A stretch of DNA of 64,000 bases, from positions 1,052,275 to 1,116,274 of the forward strand of contig NZ_JACYFC010000001.1 of the NCBI RefSeq assembly GCF_014803385.1. The letters run 5' to 3'. The DNA is from Marinomonas colpomeniae (GTDB lineage Bacteria; Pseudomonadota; Gammaproteobacteria; Pseudomonadales; Marinomonadaceae). The position numbers and the translations under genes were made by a program. The notes under the pieces were generated by a model, which searched no databases, was not told the DNA's origin, and saw nothing but the letters and a program-made list of their open reading frames with translations. Of the stretch, positions 29,110 through 39,613 are shown piece by piece (the stretch's first letter is position 1; every line of letters starts with the position of its first letter).

Positions 29110-30044
29110 CAAAGACGATGGCAGAACACATAAGCGTCATGCTTAATGAGTCCGTCGATATGCTGGTAACTGATGAAAACGGCCTTTATGTTGATGGTAC
29201 GTTTGGTCGTGGCGGGCATACTCGTTTGGTTTTAAATCGATTGGAGGGTGGTCGTTTACTTGGCTTCGACAAAGACCCTGTTGCGATTCATCATGGCAAA
29301 TTGCTAGAACAAGAAGATAGCCGATTCTCGATCGTTCAGGATAGTTTTGCCAATATGGCGGAGCAAATTCCTAACGTGTTCGGTGTTGATAGAGTCGATG
29401 GTGTAATGATGGATTTAGGGGTGTCTTCACCGCAAATTGATGATGCTGAACGCGGCTTTAGCTTTATGAATGATGGCCCGCTTGATATGCGAATGAACCC
29501 TGATGAAGGCATTAGTGCTGCTGATTGGATCGCAAAAGTAAAAGAAAAAGAATTAGCTGATGTTATGTACCAATTTGGTGAGGAGCGTTTCTCTCGCCGT
29601 ATAGCAAAAGCTATTTGTGAGTATCGTGCTCATACGCCTATTTTGACAACGCTTCAGCTTTCTAAAGTTGTTGCTGAGGCTAATCCAGCTTGGGAAAAAG
29701 GAAAGAATCCAGCAACACGAGCTTTCCAGGGCATCCGAATTTATATCAACAATGAATTAGGTGATTTGGAAACAGGTTTAGAAGCTGCTGTAAGTTCTTT
29801 GAAGGTCGGTGGGCGGTTAGTTGTTATTAGTTTTCACTCGCTTGAGGATCGAATTGTAAAGCGTTTCATGAAATTAAAATCTAAAGGGCCTGAGTTGCCA
29901 CGACACCTTCCTATTCGTAATGATCATCTCAATATTAAATTCAAATCGATAGGGAAGGCCATTAAGCCATCTCAATCAGAAGTTAGTGAGAATGTGCGAT
30001 CCCGTAGCGCTGTTATGCGAGTGCTGGAGCGAGTAAGTGATTAG
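29106..30044 (+). CDS. rsmH: 16S rRNA (cytosine1402-N4)-methyltransferase RsmH
   Basis: RsmH methylates N4 of C1402 in the ribosomal P site. The 312-residue protein has [13 protein letters not shown], the S-adenosylmethionine-binding [40 protein letters not shown] and [17 protein letters not shown], all diagnostic of RsmH (MraW). ATGA overlap with mraZ and an 8-nt overlap with ftsL show tight coupling. A second ATG at 29118 would give the conventional MAEHIS start. Confidence 0.97.
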   Translation: MTKTMAEHISVMLNESVDMLVTDENGLYVDGTFGRGGHTRLVLNRLEGGRLLGFDKDPVAIHHGKLLEQEDSRFSIVQDSFANMAEQIPNVFGVDRVDGVMMDLGVSSPQIDDAERGFSFMNDGPLDMRMNPDEGISAADWIAKVKEKELADVMYQFGEERFSRRIAKAICEYRAHTPILTTLQLSKVVAEANPAWEKGKNPATRAFQGIRIYINNELGDLETGLEAAVSSLKVGGRLVVISFHSLEDRIVKRFMKLKSKGPELPRHLPIRNDHLNIKFKSIGKAIKPSQSEVSENVRSRSAVMRVLERVSD

Positions 30045-30315
30045 GTCGCGATTCTCGCTGCTGATCTTTATTCTCGGTGTTTCGGTATTGGCTGCGGTGT
30101 CAATTGCCGTTGTTATCCAGGTTTATGATTTCAGAAAAAACTTTTCTTATCTTCAGACTATGAAGAAAGATGAGGTCGATTATGAGGTTAGGTGGGGGCA
30201 GTTATTGCTTGAAGAGAGTGCTCTTACTCAACCTAGTCGTTTAGAGCAAGCGGCAATTAAAGATTTAAATATGCACGCACCATCACAGGATGAATTGGTA
30301 ATAGTGAAACCATGA
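30037..30315 (+). CDS. ftsL: Cell division protein FtsL
   Basis: FtsL is a bitopic divisome protein that complexes with FtsB and FtsQ and activates FtsWI. The 92-residue product has a short cytoplasmic tail, one membrane helix (about 7-28, [20 protein letters not shown]) and a periplasmic coiled-coil segment ([20 protein letters not shown]). Start is GTG at 30037, inside the end of rsmH. Its end overlaps ftsI by 4 nt. Sequence conservation in FtsL is low, so position and topology carry the call. Confidence 0.92.
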   Translation: MIRSRFSLLIFILGVSVLAAVSIAVVIQVYDFRKNFSYLQTMKKDEVDYEVRWGQLLLEESALTQPSRLEQAAIKDLNMHAPSQDELVIVKP

Positions 30316-32075
30316 ATATTGAAAATAGAGTTCACACCCCAGGGAAATGGCGCTTTAGATTCGTTTACGGCATTGCTTTAGTGCTATTTTTTGTTGCAGC
30401 TGGGCGGCTCTTTTATTTAACAGCGGTTGATAATGCATTCTTAAAAAATCAAGGTGAAATTCGTGCTGTTAGAACTGAGTCAATTCCTGCTACTCGCGGT
30501 ATGATTTTAGATCGCCGTGGAGAGCCTTTGGCTGTGAGTACGCCTACATGGACGATAGTCGCCAATCCTAAAACTTTGTGGAAAATGCCAAATGATCCAT
30601 CCTCTAATACTGGGCCAGAGCAAGAAATAGAGCGTCTTGCAGGTGTTATGGGGGTAGGTCGTGCGTGGTTACAAGAGAAATTTGAAGCAAATAAAGCACG
30701 ATCCTTTATGTACCTGCGTCGCCAAATAGCACCAAGTGAAGCGGATGTTATAATGGGTGCCAAAATTGTTGGTGTAAGTAAGACCAAAGAATACAAACGA
30801 TTTTATCCTGCTGGTGAGGTGGCGTCACATGTTGTTGGCTTCACTAATATCGATGATAAGGGGCAAGAGGGTGTTGAGTTAGCTTATGATAAAGCGCTAG
30901 AGGGTGAACCAGGTCGTCGTAGCTATGTTAAGGATTTAAGAGGGAATATTATTCGAGGTGTTGGTGTCGATGAAACAGAGCATCCAGGTGAAAATATTGA
31001 GTTAAGTATTGATTTAAGATTGCAGTATCTGGCCTATAGAGAGCTTAAAGCGGCTGTCACTGAGCATCGGGCAACGTCAGCATCTGCGGTTATTTTAGAT
31101 GTCAAAACAGGTGAAGTGTTAGCGATGGTGAATCAACCGTCATATAACCCAAATGATCGTTCTAAGCTCGAATATGAAGAATTACGTAACCGCGCTGTTA
31201 TTGATTTATTTGAGCCTGGTTCTACGATGAAGCCATTCACTATTTCTGCGGCATTAATGTCTGGTCAATATACGACAGAAACACAAATCAATACGTCTCC
31301 TGGTTATTTGCGTTTTGGGCGTTTCACAATACGAGATGCTGCAAATTACGGTGTTATTGATTTTGAAAAATTATTGATTAAGTCCAGTAACGTGGGAGCA
31401 TCAAAGATAGCCTTGTCTTTACCTCAAGATGCCATCTGGAATATGGATTACGAACTCGGAATTGGCTCTTCTGTAGGTATTGGTTTTCCGGGTGAAGCTT
31501 CAGGTGTTTTACCATCTCATCCAAAGTGGCATCCATCAGAGATTGCAACCTTGTCTTATGGTTATGGTTTGTCTGTATCGACATTGCAATTGGCTCAAGC
31601 TTATATGACTTTGGCTAATGGTGGTTATCGTGTCCCTGTTACTATTTTTAAACAAGACGTTCCAGCGGATGGTAAACAAGTTATTCCGCGTGAAGTTGCT
31701 AAAGATGTTGTGAAAATGATGGAAGCTGTTGTGCAGCGTGGATCGGGTAAGGCTGCACAAATTCCTGGCTATCGCGTGGCAGGTAAGACGGGTACTGTTC
31801 ATAAAGTAGGGTCGAAAGGCTACGAGTACGATCAATATGTGGCTTTATTTGCCGGTATGGCTCCAGCATCTAATCCTAGGTTAGCAATGGTCGTTATGAT
31901 TAATGATCCGAAAGGCCGTGAGTATTACGGTGGCGAAGTTGCTGCTCCCGTTTTTTCACGAGTCATGGAGGGGGCATTAACAACACTTAATATTTATCCA
32001 GATTTACCTGAAGGGCTTAGGGAAGTGCGCTTGGACCAAAAGAAAGTGCCTTACCAAGTGGTACAAGGTCCCTAA
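30312..32075 (+). CDS. ftsI: Septal peptidoglycan transpeptidase FtsI (PBP3)
   Basis: FtsI crosslinks septal peptidoglycan together with the glycosyltransferase FtsW. The 587-residue protein has a membrane anchor (about 19-36), a dimerisation/pedestal domain containing RGMILDRRGEPLAVS (62-76), and the transpeptidase domain with catalytic STMK (304-307), SSN (in LLIKSSNVGASK) and KTG (in VAGKTGTVHKV). All three penicillin-binding motifs are intact. murE starts at the base right after its stop. Confidence 0.97.
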   Translation: MNIENRVHTPGKWRFRFVYGIALVLFFVAAGRLFYLTAVDNAFLKNQGEIRAVRTESIPATRGMILDRRGEPLAVSTPTWTIVANPKTLWKMPNDPSSNTGPEQEIERLAGVMGVGRAWLQEKFEANKARSFMYLRRQIAPSEADVIMGAKIVGVSKTKEYKRFYPAGEVASHVVGFTNIDDKGQEGVELAYDKALEGEPGRRSYVKDLRGNIIRGVGVDETEHPGENIELSIDLRLQYLAYRELKAAVTEHRATSASAVILDVKTGEVLAMVNQPSYNPNDRSKLEYEELRNRAVIDLFEPGSTMKPFTISAALMSGQYTTETQINTSPGYLRFGRFTIRDAANYGVIDFEKLLIKSSNVGASKIALSLPQDAIWNMDYELGIGSSVGIGFPGEASGVLPSHPKWHPSEIATLSYGYGLSVSTLQLAQAYMTLANGGYRVPVTIFKQDVPADGKQVIPREVAKDVVKMMEAVVQRGSGKAAQIPGYRVAGKTGTVHKVGSKGYEYDQYVALFAGMAPASNPRLAMVVMINDPKGREYYGGEVAAPVFSRVMEGALTTLNIYPDLPEGLREVRLDQKKVPYQVVQGP

Positions 32076-33560
32076 ATGCCACAGTTTACTTGTGGGCAAT
32101 TACTAGAGTTAGCGGGCGATTCCATTCGGGGTGGTCCGCATTCTGATGTTGATGCCTGTGTTGATTATACTCATTTAGAAATTGACAGTCGTAAAGTTGA
32201 TGCACAAAGTGTATTTTTCGCGTTACCGGGTGTTACTTCTAATGGCTGGGATTATTTAGATAAAGTTGCTTCATTAGGTTGTAGGCTTGCTGTTGTTCCA
32301 GCAGGCCTTAATTTACATCACGATACGCTAGAGCTTATCTTTGTTGTTGATCCAGCGAAACTCTTAGTTGCTACTCTTAATAGTTTTTTCGGTCGTATGC
32401 CTCAACATATGGTTGCTGTGACAGGAACCAATGGTAAATCTTCAATTTGTTATTATATGGCTCAACTAGCTCAGTCGGTTGGTTTAAGTAGTGGGTTGGT
32501 TGGCACTTTCGGCATTGGGCCTTTAGATAACTTATCTGAGGCAACGCAAACAACACCTGATATTCTTTCGCTACACCTTTTATTGATGGGCATGGCTGAA
32601 AAAGGAATTGATTTTGTTGCTTTTGAAGCTTCTTCACATGCTTTGGATCAAGGGCGTATTGAAGGTGTTCCTTTTCAAACTGCTGTTTTTTCAAACCTAT
32701 CTCGTGATCATCTTGATTATCACGGAGATATGCAATCCTATGCGTTAGCAAAGCAGCGTTTATTTACTTTTCCATCTGTTGAACGTTCTGTGTTTTGTTT
32801 AGATGATGCTTATGCTTCATTTATGGCGACGGCTGCATCAAATTCTAATTGTTGTTTTTATAGCACGCAAAACCCAACCGCAGGTTTTTACGTTAAAGAG
32901 TTATTTTTGGATTCAGTTGGTTGTCATTTTGTTTTGTGTCATCCAGATGGAGAAGAAAAGATTTTTTTGCCTTTATTGGGGCGGTTTAATGTTCAAAATG
33001 CATTGGCGGCTTTGGCTAGTCTTTGGGGGGTCGTAAATGATAAGCGCCAACTTATTGATGGGCTTTCTGTATTAAAAGGCGCTCCAGGTCGAATGGATAA
33101 AATCGATAAGCCTAATTCACCTCTTGTGGTTGTTGATTTCGCACATACGGCTGATGCTTTGACTGTTGCTTTACAGGCATTGAAAGAGCATACAACGGGA
33201 AAACTTATTTGTGTGTTTGGTTGCGGTGGTGATAGAGATAGAGGTAAGCGTTCTCTAATGATGAGTGCTGCCTTAGGCAATTCTGATTTTGTGTGGTTAA
33301 CATCTGATAATCCTCGCACCGAATCTATTAACCAGATTTTTTCTGATATTTTATTAGGTGTGCCAAACGATGATGGGCTATTTCATTTTGAGCCTGATCG
33401 TCGAGTTGCAATACGTGAAGCCATATCTTCTGCAGGTAAAGGTGATGTTATTTTGATTGCAGGCAAGGGGCATGAGAAGTATCAGGATATTCAAGGTATT
33501 AAATATCATTTTGATGATAAAGAGGAAGCTTTAAAGGCGTTGGAGTCATATGTTAATTGA
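32076..33560 (+). CDS. murE: UDP-MurNAc-tripeptide synthetase MurE, mDAP-adding
   Basis: MurE adds meso-diaminopimelate to UDP-MurNAc-L-Ala-D-Glu. The 494-residue Mur ligase has the ATP loop VTGTNGKSSICYY, the carbamylated-Lys region, LSRDHLDYHGDMQSYA, VDFAHTADAL and the DNPR motif (TSDNPRTES) that marks mDAP rather than lysine specificity. Start ATG directly abuts the ftsI stop, and the gene overlaps murF by 11 nt. Confidence 0.97.
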   Translation: MPQFTCGQLLELAGDSIRGGPHSDVDACVDYTHLEIDSRKVDAQSVFFALPGVTSNGWDYLDKVASLGCRLAVVPAGLNLHHDTLELIFVVDPAKLLVATLNSFFGRMPQHMVAVTGTNGKSSICYYMAQLAQSVGLSSGLVGTFGIGPLDNLSEATQTTPDILSLHLLLMGMAEKGIDFVAFEASSHALDQGRIEGVPFQTAVFSNLSRDHLDYHGDMQSYALAKQRLFTFPSVERSVFCLDDAYASFMATAASNSNCCFYSTQNPTAGFYVKELFLDSVGCHFVLCHPDGEEKIFLPLLGRFNVQNALAALASLWGVVNDKRQLIDGLSVLKGAPGRMDKIDKPNSPLVVVDFAHTADALTVALQALKEHTTGKLICVFGCGGDRDRGKRSLMMSAALGNSDFVWLTSDNPRTESINQIFSDILLGVPNDDGLFHFEPDRRVAIREAISSAGKGDVILIAGKGHEKYQDIQGIKYHFDDKEEALKALESYVN

Positions 33561-34893
33561 TCTTACTCTTTTAGATATTGCGCAAGCTTGTGGCGGCGAG
33601 TTGATTGGTATTAACCAGGATGTTCGTGTGGTTGTGACTGATACTCGAAAAATAACCTCTGGGTGTGTGTTCGTTGCGTTAAAAGGCGAGCGTTTTGATG
33701 GTCATGATTATGCAGTAAAGGCCGTTGAAGAGGGTGCTATTGGTGTTGTGTCAGAGCGAAGTGTTGATGTGCCATCTTATGTTAGGGTTGCAGATACAAG
33801 GCTAGCTTATGGTTGTATTGCTCGCCTGATTCGTGACTCATTTAAAGGTCCTGTTGTTTGTATTACAGGCAGTAATGGTAAAACAACTGTAAAGGATTGG
33901 CTCGCCCAATCATTTCCGGAAAGAAATGTGTTAAAAACACGCGCTAATTTAAATAATAAGATCGGTGTTCCGCAAACGTTACTTGAATTAGAGCGTTGTC
34001 ATGATATTGCAGTCATCGAAGCTGGAACTAGTATTCCAGGAGAGATTGAGTGTTTAGCTGATATTGCTTTTCCTGATGTTGTTGTATTGACGAATGCCAG
34101 TGGTAGTCACTTTGAAGGCTTTGGAAGCCTTGAAGGGATTGCTCTAGAAAAAGGCTGCCTTATTTCAGGCGCAAAACCTGATGCGACAATTATTTTAAAT
34201 GCAGATGATGGCTTTTATCATTATTGGTGCTCCTTGGTAGGCGTAAGAAGAGTTCTTTCTTTTGGCTTTCATGAAAGAGCAGATCTTTATGCGTTTGATT
34301 TGGTGTTGGGTGCTAAATCAAGTTCCGCTATGTTCAGTTATAAAGGTGAAATATTACCTGTTTTGGTATCTGGAGCAGGAAAACATCAAGTGGCTAATAG
34401 TATGGCAGTTGTTTTGGCTATGCTTTCTGTTGGTGTGGAGTTTCAAGCGGCAGTGCAAAAGTTAGCAATTCCAGTTCTTGTTTCAGGACGATTAGAGCGT
34501 CTTGTAACAAAAAATGGAGCTCTCTTAATTAATGATTGTTACAATGCGAGCCCAACGTCGGTTGAGGCTGCAATTGATGTTCTTACAATGCAATCGGTTG
34601 AAGAAACATGGTTGATTCTAGGTGCTCTAGGCGAGTTGGGTGAGCAGCGGGACAGTATTCACAAAGGACTAGGAATATATGCTAAACGAAAGGGCATTTC
34701 TCATCTAGTATGTGTGGGTTCTGTGGCTGGTTTGGCTGGTGCTGCTTTTAGAGATAGGGGCGGCGATGCTATGTTTTGTGATACACATGAGGAGGCGGCG
34801 GCATTGGTTCGCACGCTTGGAAAAACACACGCCATTTTAGTTAAGGGTTCTCGTTCAGCTAAAATGGAAAATGTTATTGAAGCATTAAAATAA
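33550..34893 (+). CDS. murF: UDP-MurNAc-pentapeptide synthetase MurF
   Basis: MurF attaches D-Ala-D-Ala to the UDP-MurNAc-tripeptide. The 447-residue ligase shows the N-terminal DTRKITSGCVFVALKGERFDG region, the P-loop ITGSNGKTTVKDW, TRANLNNKIGVPQTLLEL, EAGTSIPGEI and NDCYNASPTSVEAAI, a MurF signature. It overlaps the end of murE by 11 nt and is followed by mraY after 18 nt. Confidence 0.97.
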   Translation: MLIDLTLLDIAQACGGELIGINQDVRVVVTDTRKITSGCVFVALKGERFDGHDYAVKAVEEGAIGVVSERSVDVPSYVRVADTRLAYGCIARLIRDSFKGPVVCITGSNGKTTVKDWLAQSFPERNVLKTRANLNNKIGVPQTLLELERCHDIAVIEAGTSIPGEIECLADIAFPDVVVLTNASGSHFEGFGSLEGIALEKGCLISGAKPDATIILNADDGFYHYWCSLVGVRRVLSFGFHERADLYAFDLVLGAKSSSAMFSYKGEILPVLVSGAGKHQVANSMAVVLAMLSVGVEFQAAVQKLAIPVLVSGRLERLVTKNGALLINDCYNASPTSVEAAIDVLTMQSVEETWLILGALGELGEQRDSIHKGLGIYAKRKGISHLVCVGSVAGLAGAAFRDRGGDAMFCDTHEEAAALVRTLGKTHAILVKGSRSAKMENVIEALK

Positions 34894-34911
34894 TTAGGAT
34901 ATTCCTTACCG

Positions 34912-35994
34912 ATGTTACTTCTGCTAACGGCTTATTTAAGTAAGTATTACACGTTTTTTACTGTATTTGACTATTTGTCTCTCCGCGCGATTTTAGGTGT
35001 TCTTACCGCATTGGCTATATCGCTTTTGATAGGTAACAAAGTAATTACTTTATTACAGCGTTTGCAAATAGGTCAGTCCGTTCGAGATGATGGCCCTCAA
35101 TCACATTTATCGAAAGCGGGCACGCCAACAATGGGCGGAGCTTTGATTATTTTTTCAATTTCTATTAGTACATTGTTATGGGGCGATCTAAGTAATAAGT
35201 ACGTTTGGGTGGTTTTATTGGTGATGCTATCGTTTGGTCTGGTTGGCTGGGTTGATGACTACCGAAAAGTAGTACAGAAAAATTCTCGTGGACTTCCGGG
35301 GAAATGGAAATATTTGTGGCAAAGCGTGTTTGGTTTGGCCGCTGCATTGTATCTTTATTATACGGCAAGTACTCCAGCTGAAACCACGTTAATTGTCCCT
35401 TTATTTAAAGATGTTGCTATTCCGTTGGGTGCGTTTTTTGTTGTGCTTACTTACTTTGTCATCGTTGGTACGAGTAACGCAGTAAATTTAACAGATGGTT
35501 TAGATGGTTTAGCCATTTTACCAACAGTTTTAGTTGGTGGTGCATTGGGTGTATTTGCCTACTTAACTGGTAATATTCGCTTCGCAGATTATTTGCTTAT
35601 TCCTTATGTTGAAGGGTCTGGCGAATTGTTGGTGTTTTGTGCTGCTTTGGCTGGCGCTGGTTTGGGGTTCTTATGGTTTAACACTTACCCTGCTCAAATA
35701 TTTATGGGTGATGTTGGATCGTTAGCTCTAGGGGCTGCATTGGGTGTCATTGCTGTTATTGTTCGTCAAGAGTTGGTGTTGTTTATTATGGGTGGTGTTT
35801 TCGTAATGGAGACAGTGTCTGTTATTTTGCAGGTTGCTTCTTATAAGCTAACAAAGCGACGAATTTTTAGAATGGCTCCCATTCACCATCACTTTGAACT
35901 GAAAGGCTGGGCTGAGCCTAAAGTTATTGTGCGTTTTTGGATTATCACGGTTTGTCTTGTATTGGTTGGTTTTGCTACTTTAAAAGTACGTTAG
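34912..35994 (+). CDS. mraY: Phospho-MurNAc-pentapeptide transferase MraY
   Basis: MraY moves phospho-MurNAc-pentapeptide onto undecaprenyl phosphate, making lipid I at the inner membrane. The 360-residue protein has about ten hydrophobic helices and the signatures [36 protein letters not shown] (acidic pair binding magnesium), [25 protein letters not shown] and [12 protein letters not shown]. Length equals that of E. coli MraY. Confidence 0.98.
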   Translation: MLLLLTAYLSKYYTFFTVFDYLSLRAILGVLTALAISLLIGNKVITLLQRLQIGQSVRDDGPQSHLSKAGTPTMGGALIIFSISISTLLWGDLSNKYVWVVLLVMLSFGLVGWVDDYRKVVQKNSRGLPGKWKYLWQSVFGLAAALYLYYTASTPAETTLIVPLFKDVAIPLGAFFVVLTYFVIVGTSNAVNLTDGLDGLAILPTVLVGGALGVFAYLTGNIRFADYLLIPYVEGSGELLVFCAALAGAGLGFLWFNTYPAQIFMGDVGSLALGAALGVIAVIVRQELVLFIMGGVFVMETVSVILQVASYKLTKRRIFRMAPIHHHFELKGWAEPKVIVRFWIITVCLVLVGFATLKVR

Positions 35995-36003
35995 GGGTTT
36001 TAC

Positions 36004-37353
36004 ATGTCGTTGATCGGGTCAGATCGGGTAAGAGCCGTTGTAGGCTTGGGTGCGACAGGTTTATCTTGCGTACGTTTTTTAGCGAGCAAAGGGTTAGACT
36101 TTTTTGTGGTGGATTCACGTGATAATCCACCAGGTCTAGACCAGGCAAAATTGCTTTGCCCTAGTGATAAAATATTCACTGGTGATTTGTCGATACTTGA
36201 AACGCTTGGCGTGACTGAACTATACGTTAGTCCTGGTGTAGCTTTGCGTACTCCTGTATTGGCTCGCTTGGCTGAACGTGGCGTAAGTATGCGTGGCGAT
36301 ATTGACTTGTTTTGTGATTATGTTGATGCTCCATTTGTTGCTATTACTGGCTCTAATGCGAAAAGTACTGTGACAACACTGGTCGCTTTGTTGCTTCAAG
36401 CTTGCGGAAAAAATGCAAAAGCGGGTGGTAACTTAGGTCCAGCTGCTCTAGAACTCCTTTCTCCTAATACTGATTTTTACATACTTGAATTATCTAGTTT
36501 TCAGCTTGAAACAACGAATGCGTTGCAGGCTGATTTAGCGTGCCTTTTGAATGTTTCCGAAGATCACATGGATCGATATGATAGCTTCTATGAGTATCAG
36601 CGTGTAAAGCAAAAGGTTTATCGAGGCTGTAAGGCTGCGGTCTGTAACAAGCAGGATATATTAACGGCGCCTCTCTTAGCAGAAGGGGTTCCTGTTCGAT
36701 CCTTTACCACCAAAAGTCCTGATTTAAAAGAATTTGGTATGCTTGCAGATGGTGATGGAGCATGGCTCTGCCGTGGTGTTGAGCGTCTCTACCATACATC
36801 TCAGATAGCCTTAAAGGGTTCACATAATTATGCCAATGTTTTGGCCTCTTTGGCGATACTGGAGCTGCTTGGTATTGATATTCTTTCTGACGGTGTTGGT
36901 AAGGTTTTAAGTGATTTTTGTGGCTTGTCCCACCGTTGTGAAACGGTTCGAAATTATCGTGGTGCAGCTTTTATTAATGACTCGAAAGGTACAAATGTAG
37001 GGGCTACATTAGCTGCTTTGCAAGGTTTAGGCTCAGTATCCAATAAAAATATACTGCTTATTGCTGGCGGTGAAGGTAAAGGGGCTGATTTTAGCGATCT
37101 GATTAAGCCTGTCTCAAATTTTGTGCGCATTGTTTATTTATTTGGTAAGGATGCTGATCGTATTGCTGAAACGCTATCGGGTGATACTGAAATTAAGCGT
37201 TTTGACACATTGGATCAAATCGTGATGAGCGCGGCCAATGAAGTGAAAGAAGGAGACATTGTTTTGTTTTCACCTGCTTGTGCAAGCTTAGACATGTACA
37301 AGAATTATGAACTTCGTGGAGAGCACTTTGTTAGTTTGGTATCTGCCTTATGA
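36004..37353 (+). CDS. murD: UDP-MurNAc-L-alanine:D-glutamate ligase MurD
   Basis: MurD adds D-glutamate to UDP-MurNAc-L-Ala. The 449-residue ligase has an N-terminal Rossmann part (VVGLGATGLSCVRFLASKG), VSPGVALRTP, an ATP loop reading ITGSNAKSTVTTLV (Ala where E. coli has Gly), LELSSFQLETT, LNVSEDHMDRYDS and NDSKGTNVGATLAAL. The ATG at 36004 follows AGGGGTTTT. Its stop overlaps the ftsW start (ATGA). Confidence 0.96.
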   Translation: MSLIGSDRVRAVVGLGATGLSCVRFLASKGLDFFVVDSRDNPPGLDQAKLLCPSDKIFTGDLSILETLGVTELYVSPGVALRTPVLARLAERGVSMRGDIDLFCDYVDAPFVAITGSNAKSTVTTLVALLLQACGKNAKAGGNLGPAALELLSPNTDFYILELSSFQLETTNALQADLACLLNVSEDHMDRYDSFYEYQRVKQKVYRGCKAAVCNKQDILTAPLLAEGVPVRSFTTKSPDLKEFGMLADGDGAWLCRGVERLYHTSQIALKGSHNYANVLASLAILELLGIDILSDGVGKVLSDFCGLSHRCETVRNYRGAAFINDSKGTNVGATLAALQGLGSVSNKNILLIAGGEGKGADFSDLIKPVSNFVRIVYLFGKDADRIAETLSGDTEIKRFDTLDQIVMSAANEVKEGDIVLFSPACASLDMYKNYELRGEHFVSLVSAL

Positions 37354-38543
37354 TATGGATGAAAATGTTTGACCCAGTCTCCTTTCGTGAGTTCTCTAGA
37401 GTGGATTCAATATTTATTGCTGCAGTTGTTTCTATTTTAGCATTAGGGATTGTGATGGTGTCTAGTGCATCGATCTCTATTTCAGAAAGCATTCATGGTC
37501 ATCCTTACTTCTTCATGATTCGACAAGGTTTCTACCTTATTTTGGGTGCGTTTTTTGGTTGGGTGTTGCTTTCTTTACCAACTAAACAGTTGCAAAAATG
37601 GGGCATTTTGATGATGCTTTTTTCCCTTGTGCTATTGATTTTGGTTCTTTTGCCCGGTATTGGAAAGAGTGTGAATGGCAGCCGTCGGTGGATTAATTTA
37701 GTTGTATTTAACCTACAGGCTTCCGAAGTGGCTAAAGTATGCATGGTCGTTTATGTGTCGGGTTATTTGGTGCGTCGTGCTGATCGAGTGCGAGAGGGTT
37801 GGGCGGGTTTTGTACTCCCGCTCTTTCTCTGTAGCATTTTTCTACTTTTCTTATTGTTTGAACCTGATTTTGGTGCGTCAGTTGTATTGCTTGGTACTGT
37901 AATGGTGTTGCTTTTTTTAGGTGGCGCACCGTTATATCAGTTTCTGCTCTTAATGATGGCTGCAGTCGCTATGATGGGGGTTGTTGCTATTTCAGAGAGT
38001 TATCGATTAAAGAGATTAATGAACTTCACAAACCCTTGGGCTGATCCTTTTAATGAAGGTTACCAGTTGAGTCAGGCGTTAATCGCTTATGGTCGTGGTG
38101 AATGGTTTGGTTTGGGGCTAGGGAACAGTGTTCAGAAGTTGTCTTATTTACCTGAAGCTCATACAGATTTTGTGTTTTCTATTTGGGTTGAAGAGGCTGG
38201 CATGTTTGGTGGCCTGCTTTTGATTTTTCTGTTCGCTGTAATGCTAGCTCGTGCTTTTAAGATTGGACATAAAGCAATGCTTCTATCTCGTCCTTTTGCT
38301 GCTTATATGTGTTTTGGTTTCTCGATTCTTATTTTGGCTCAGGTAATTATTAATATTGGTGTGAATACAGGTTTCTTGCCAACTAAAGGTTTAACGCTGC
38401 CTCTTATTAGTTATGGTGGTAGTAGTTTAATTATCACTCTTGGAAGTTTATTTGTTGTTGCTCGTGTTGATATTGAAAATCGTCGGGCTGAAAAAGATCT
38501 GGGCACTGGTGATGTGGACGAAATAAAAGAGAGTGTGAAATGA
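37350..38543 (+). CDS. ftsW: Septal peptidoglycan glycosyltransferase FtsW
   Basis: FtsW is the SEDS-family polymerase that builds septal glycan strands with FtsI. The 397-residue protein has about ten membrane helices, with GIGKSVNGSRRWI, FEPDFGASVVL (catalytic Asp region), LGLGNSVQKLSYLPEAHTDFVF and GLTLPLISYGGSSLI, all conserved SEDS motifs. The ATG at 37350 overlaps the murD stop; an internal ATG (KMFDPVSF) is possible. It overlaps murG by 4 nt. Confidence 0.96.
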   Translation: MIWMKMFDPVSFREFSRVDSIFIAAVVSILALGIVMVSSASISISESIHGHPYFFMIRQGFYLILGAFFGWVLLSLPTKQLQKWGILMMLFSLVLLILVLLPGIGKSVNGSRRWINLVVFNLQASEVAKVCMVVYVSGYLVRRADRVREGWAGFVLPLFLCSIFLLFLLFEPDFGASVVLLGTVMVLLFLGGAPLYQFLLLMMAAVAMMGVVAISESYRLKRLMNFTNPWADPFNEGYQLSQALIAYGRGEWFGLGLGNSVQKLSYLPEAHTDFVFSIWVEEAGMFGGLLLIFLFAVMLARAFKIGHKAMLLSRPFAAYMCFGFSILILAQVIINIGVNTGFLPTKGLTLPLISYGGSSLIITLGSLFVVARVDIENRRAEKDLGTGDVDEIKESVK

Positions 38544-39613
38544 GCGATGTTAAAAAAGTCATTGTTATGGCTGGCGGAACGGGTGGGCATATTTACCCGG
38601 CGCTGGCTTGTGCTCAAAGTTTTAAAGAAAAAAATATTGCAGTTGAGTGGTTGGGTTCAAAAGGCGGCATGGAAGAAAAATTGGTGCCAGAGAATGACAT
38701 TACTATGCACTCTTTATCAATTAAAGGCGTAAGAGGAAAAGGTGTTGTTGGATTATTGGCTGCACCTTTTAGGATCTTACATGCAATAGGCCAAGCTATT
38801 GCAGTTTTACAAAAAACAAAACCAGATGTCGTATTGGGGATGGGAGGATTTGTTGCCGGACCAGGCGGTGTGGCGGCTCGAATCTTAGGTATTCCCTTGG
38901 TTATTCACGAGCAAAATGCGGTCGCTGGAACAACCAATAGATTACTGGCAAAAATTGCTAGTTTAAAGCTGCAAGCTTTTGACAGTGCTTTACCGAAAGG
39001 GATTACGGTCGGTAATCCAATTCGAGGTGATATTTTAAAGCAACAGGTTCGTGCCTCAAGAGACGGTTCTGCTCGACCTTTGCGTTTACTTGTTGTTGGT
39101 GGCAGCTTGGGGGCGAAGGCGATTAATGATGTCATACCTCAAGTGTTAAGAAATTGGTCCTTTTCACAGCGTTTAGATGTTTGGCATCAAACGGGTGTGA
39201 AAAACTTTGGTGATGTGTCGAATCTTTATAAAGACGCTCAGGTTGAAGCTCGTGTTGACGCATATTTAGATAATATGGATCAAGCCTATTATTGGGCTGA
39301 TATTGTTTTATGTCGTGCTGGCGCTATGACAGTGAGTGAATTAGCTATTGCTGGATTACCTTCTATTTTAGTGCCTTATCCCTATGCAATAGATAATCAT
39401 CAGACTGAAAATGCACGTTATTTAGAAAAGGTTGGCGGCGCCTATTTACTGCCTCAATCACAGCTTACGTGTGAAAAAATCCTGTCTTTACTTTCAATGT
39501 TTGTAGAAAATGAAGACACATTATTAAAAATGGGAGCTCAGGCAAAAGCAGTGGCTCACCCAGATGCGACGAGAGATGTCGTTGCACACTGTTTAAGGTT
39601 AATGAAATTATGA
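38540..39613 (+). CDS. murG: Lipid II synthase MurG
   Basis: MurG transfers GlcNAc onto lipid I on the cytoplasmic face of the membrane. The 357-residue GT28 enzyme has [17 protein letters not shown] at the N-terminus, [43 protein letters not shown] and the UDP-GlcNAc site [24 protein letters not shown]. It overlaps ftsW upstream and murC downstream by 4 nt each. Confidence 0.97.
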   Translation: MSDVKKVIVMAGGTGGHIYPALACAQSFKEKNIAVEWLGSKGGMEEKLVPENDITMHSLSIKGVRGKGVVGLLAAPFRILHAIGQAIAVLQKTKPDVVLGMGGFVAGPGGVAARILGIPLVIHEQNAVAGTTNRLLAKIASLKLQAFDSALPKGITVGNPIRGDILKQQVRASRDGSARPLRLLVVGGSLGAKAINDVIPQVLRNWSFSQRLDVWHQTGVKNFGDVSNLYKDAQVEARVDAYLDNMDQAYYWADIVLCRAGAMTVSELAIAGLPSILVPYPYAIDNHQTENARYLEKVGGAYLLPQSQLTCEKILSLLSMFVENEDTLLKMGAQAKAVAHPDATRDVVAHCLRLMKL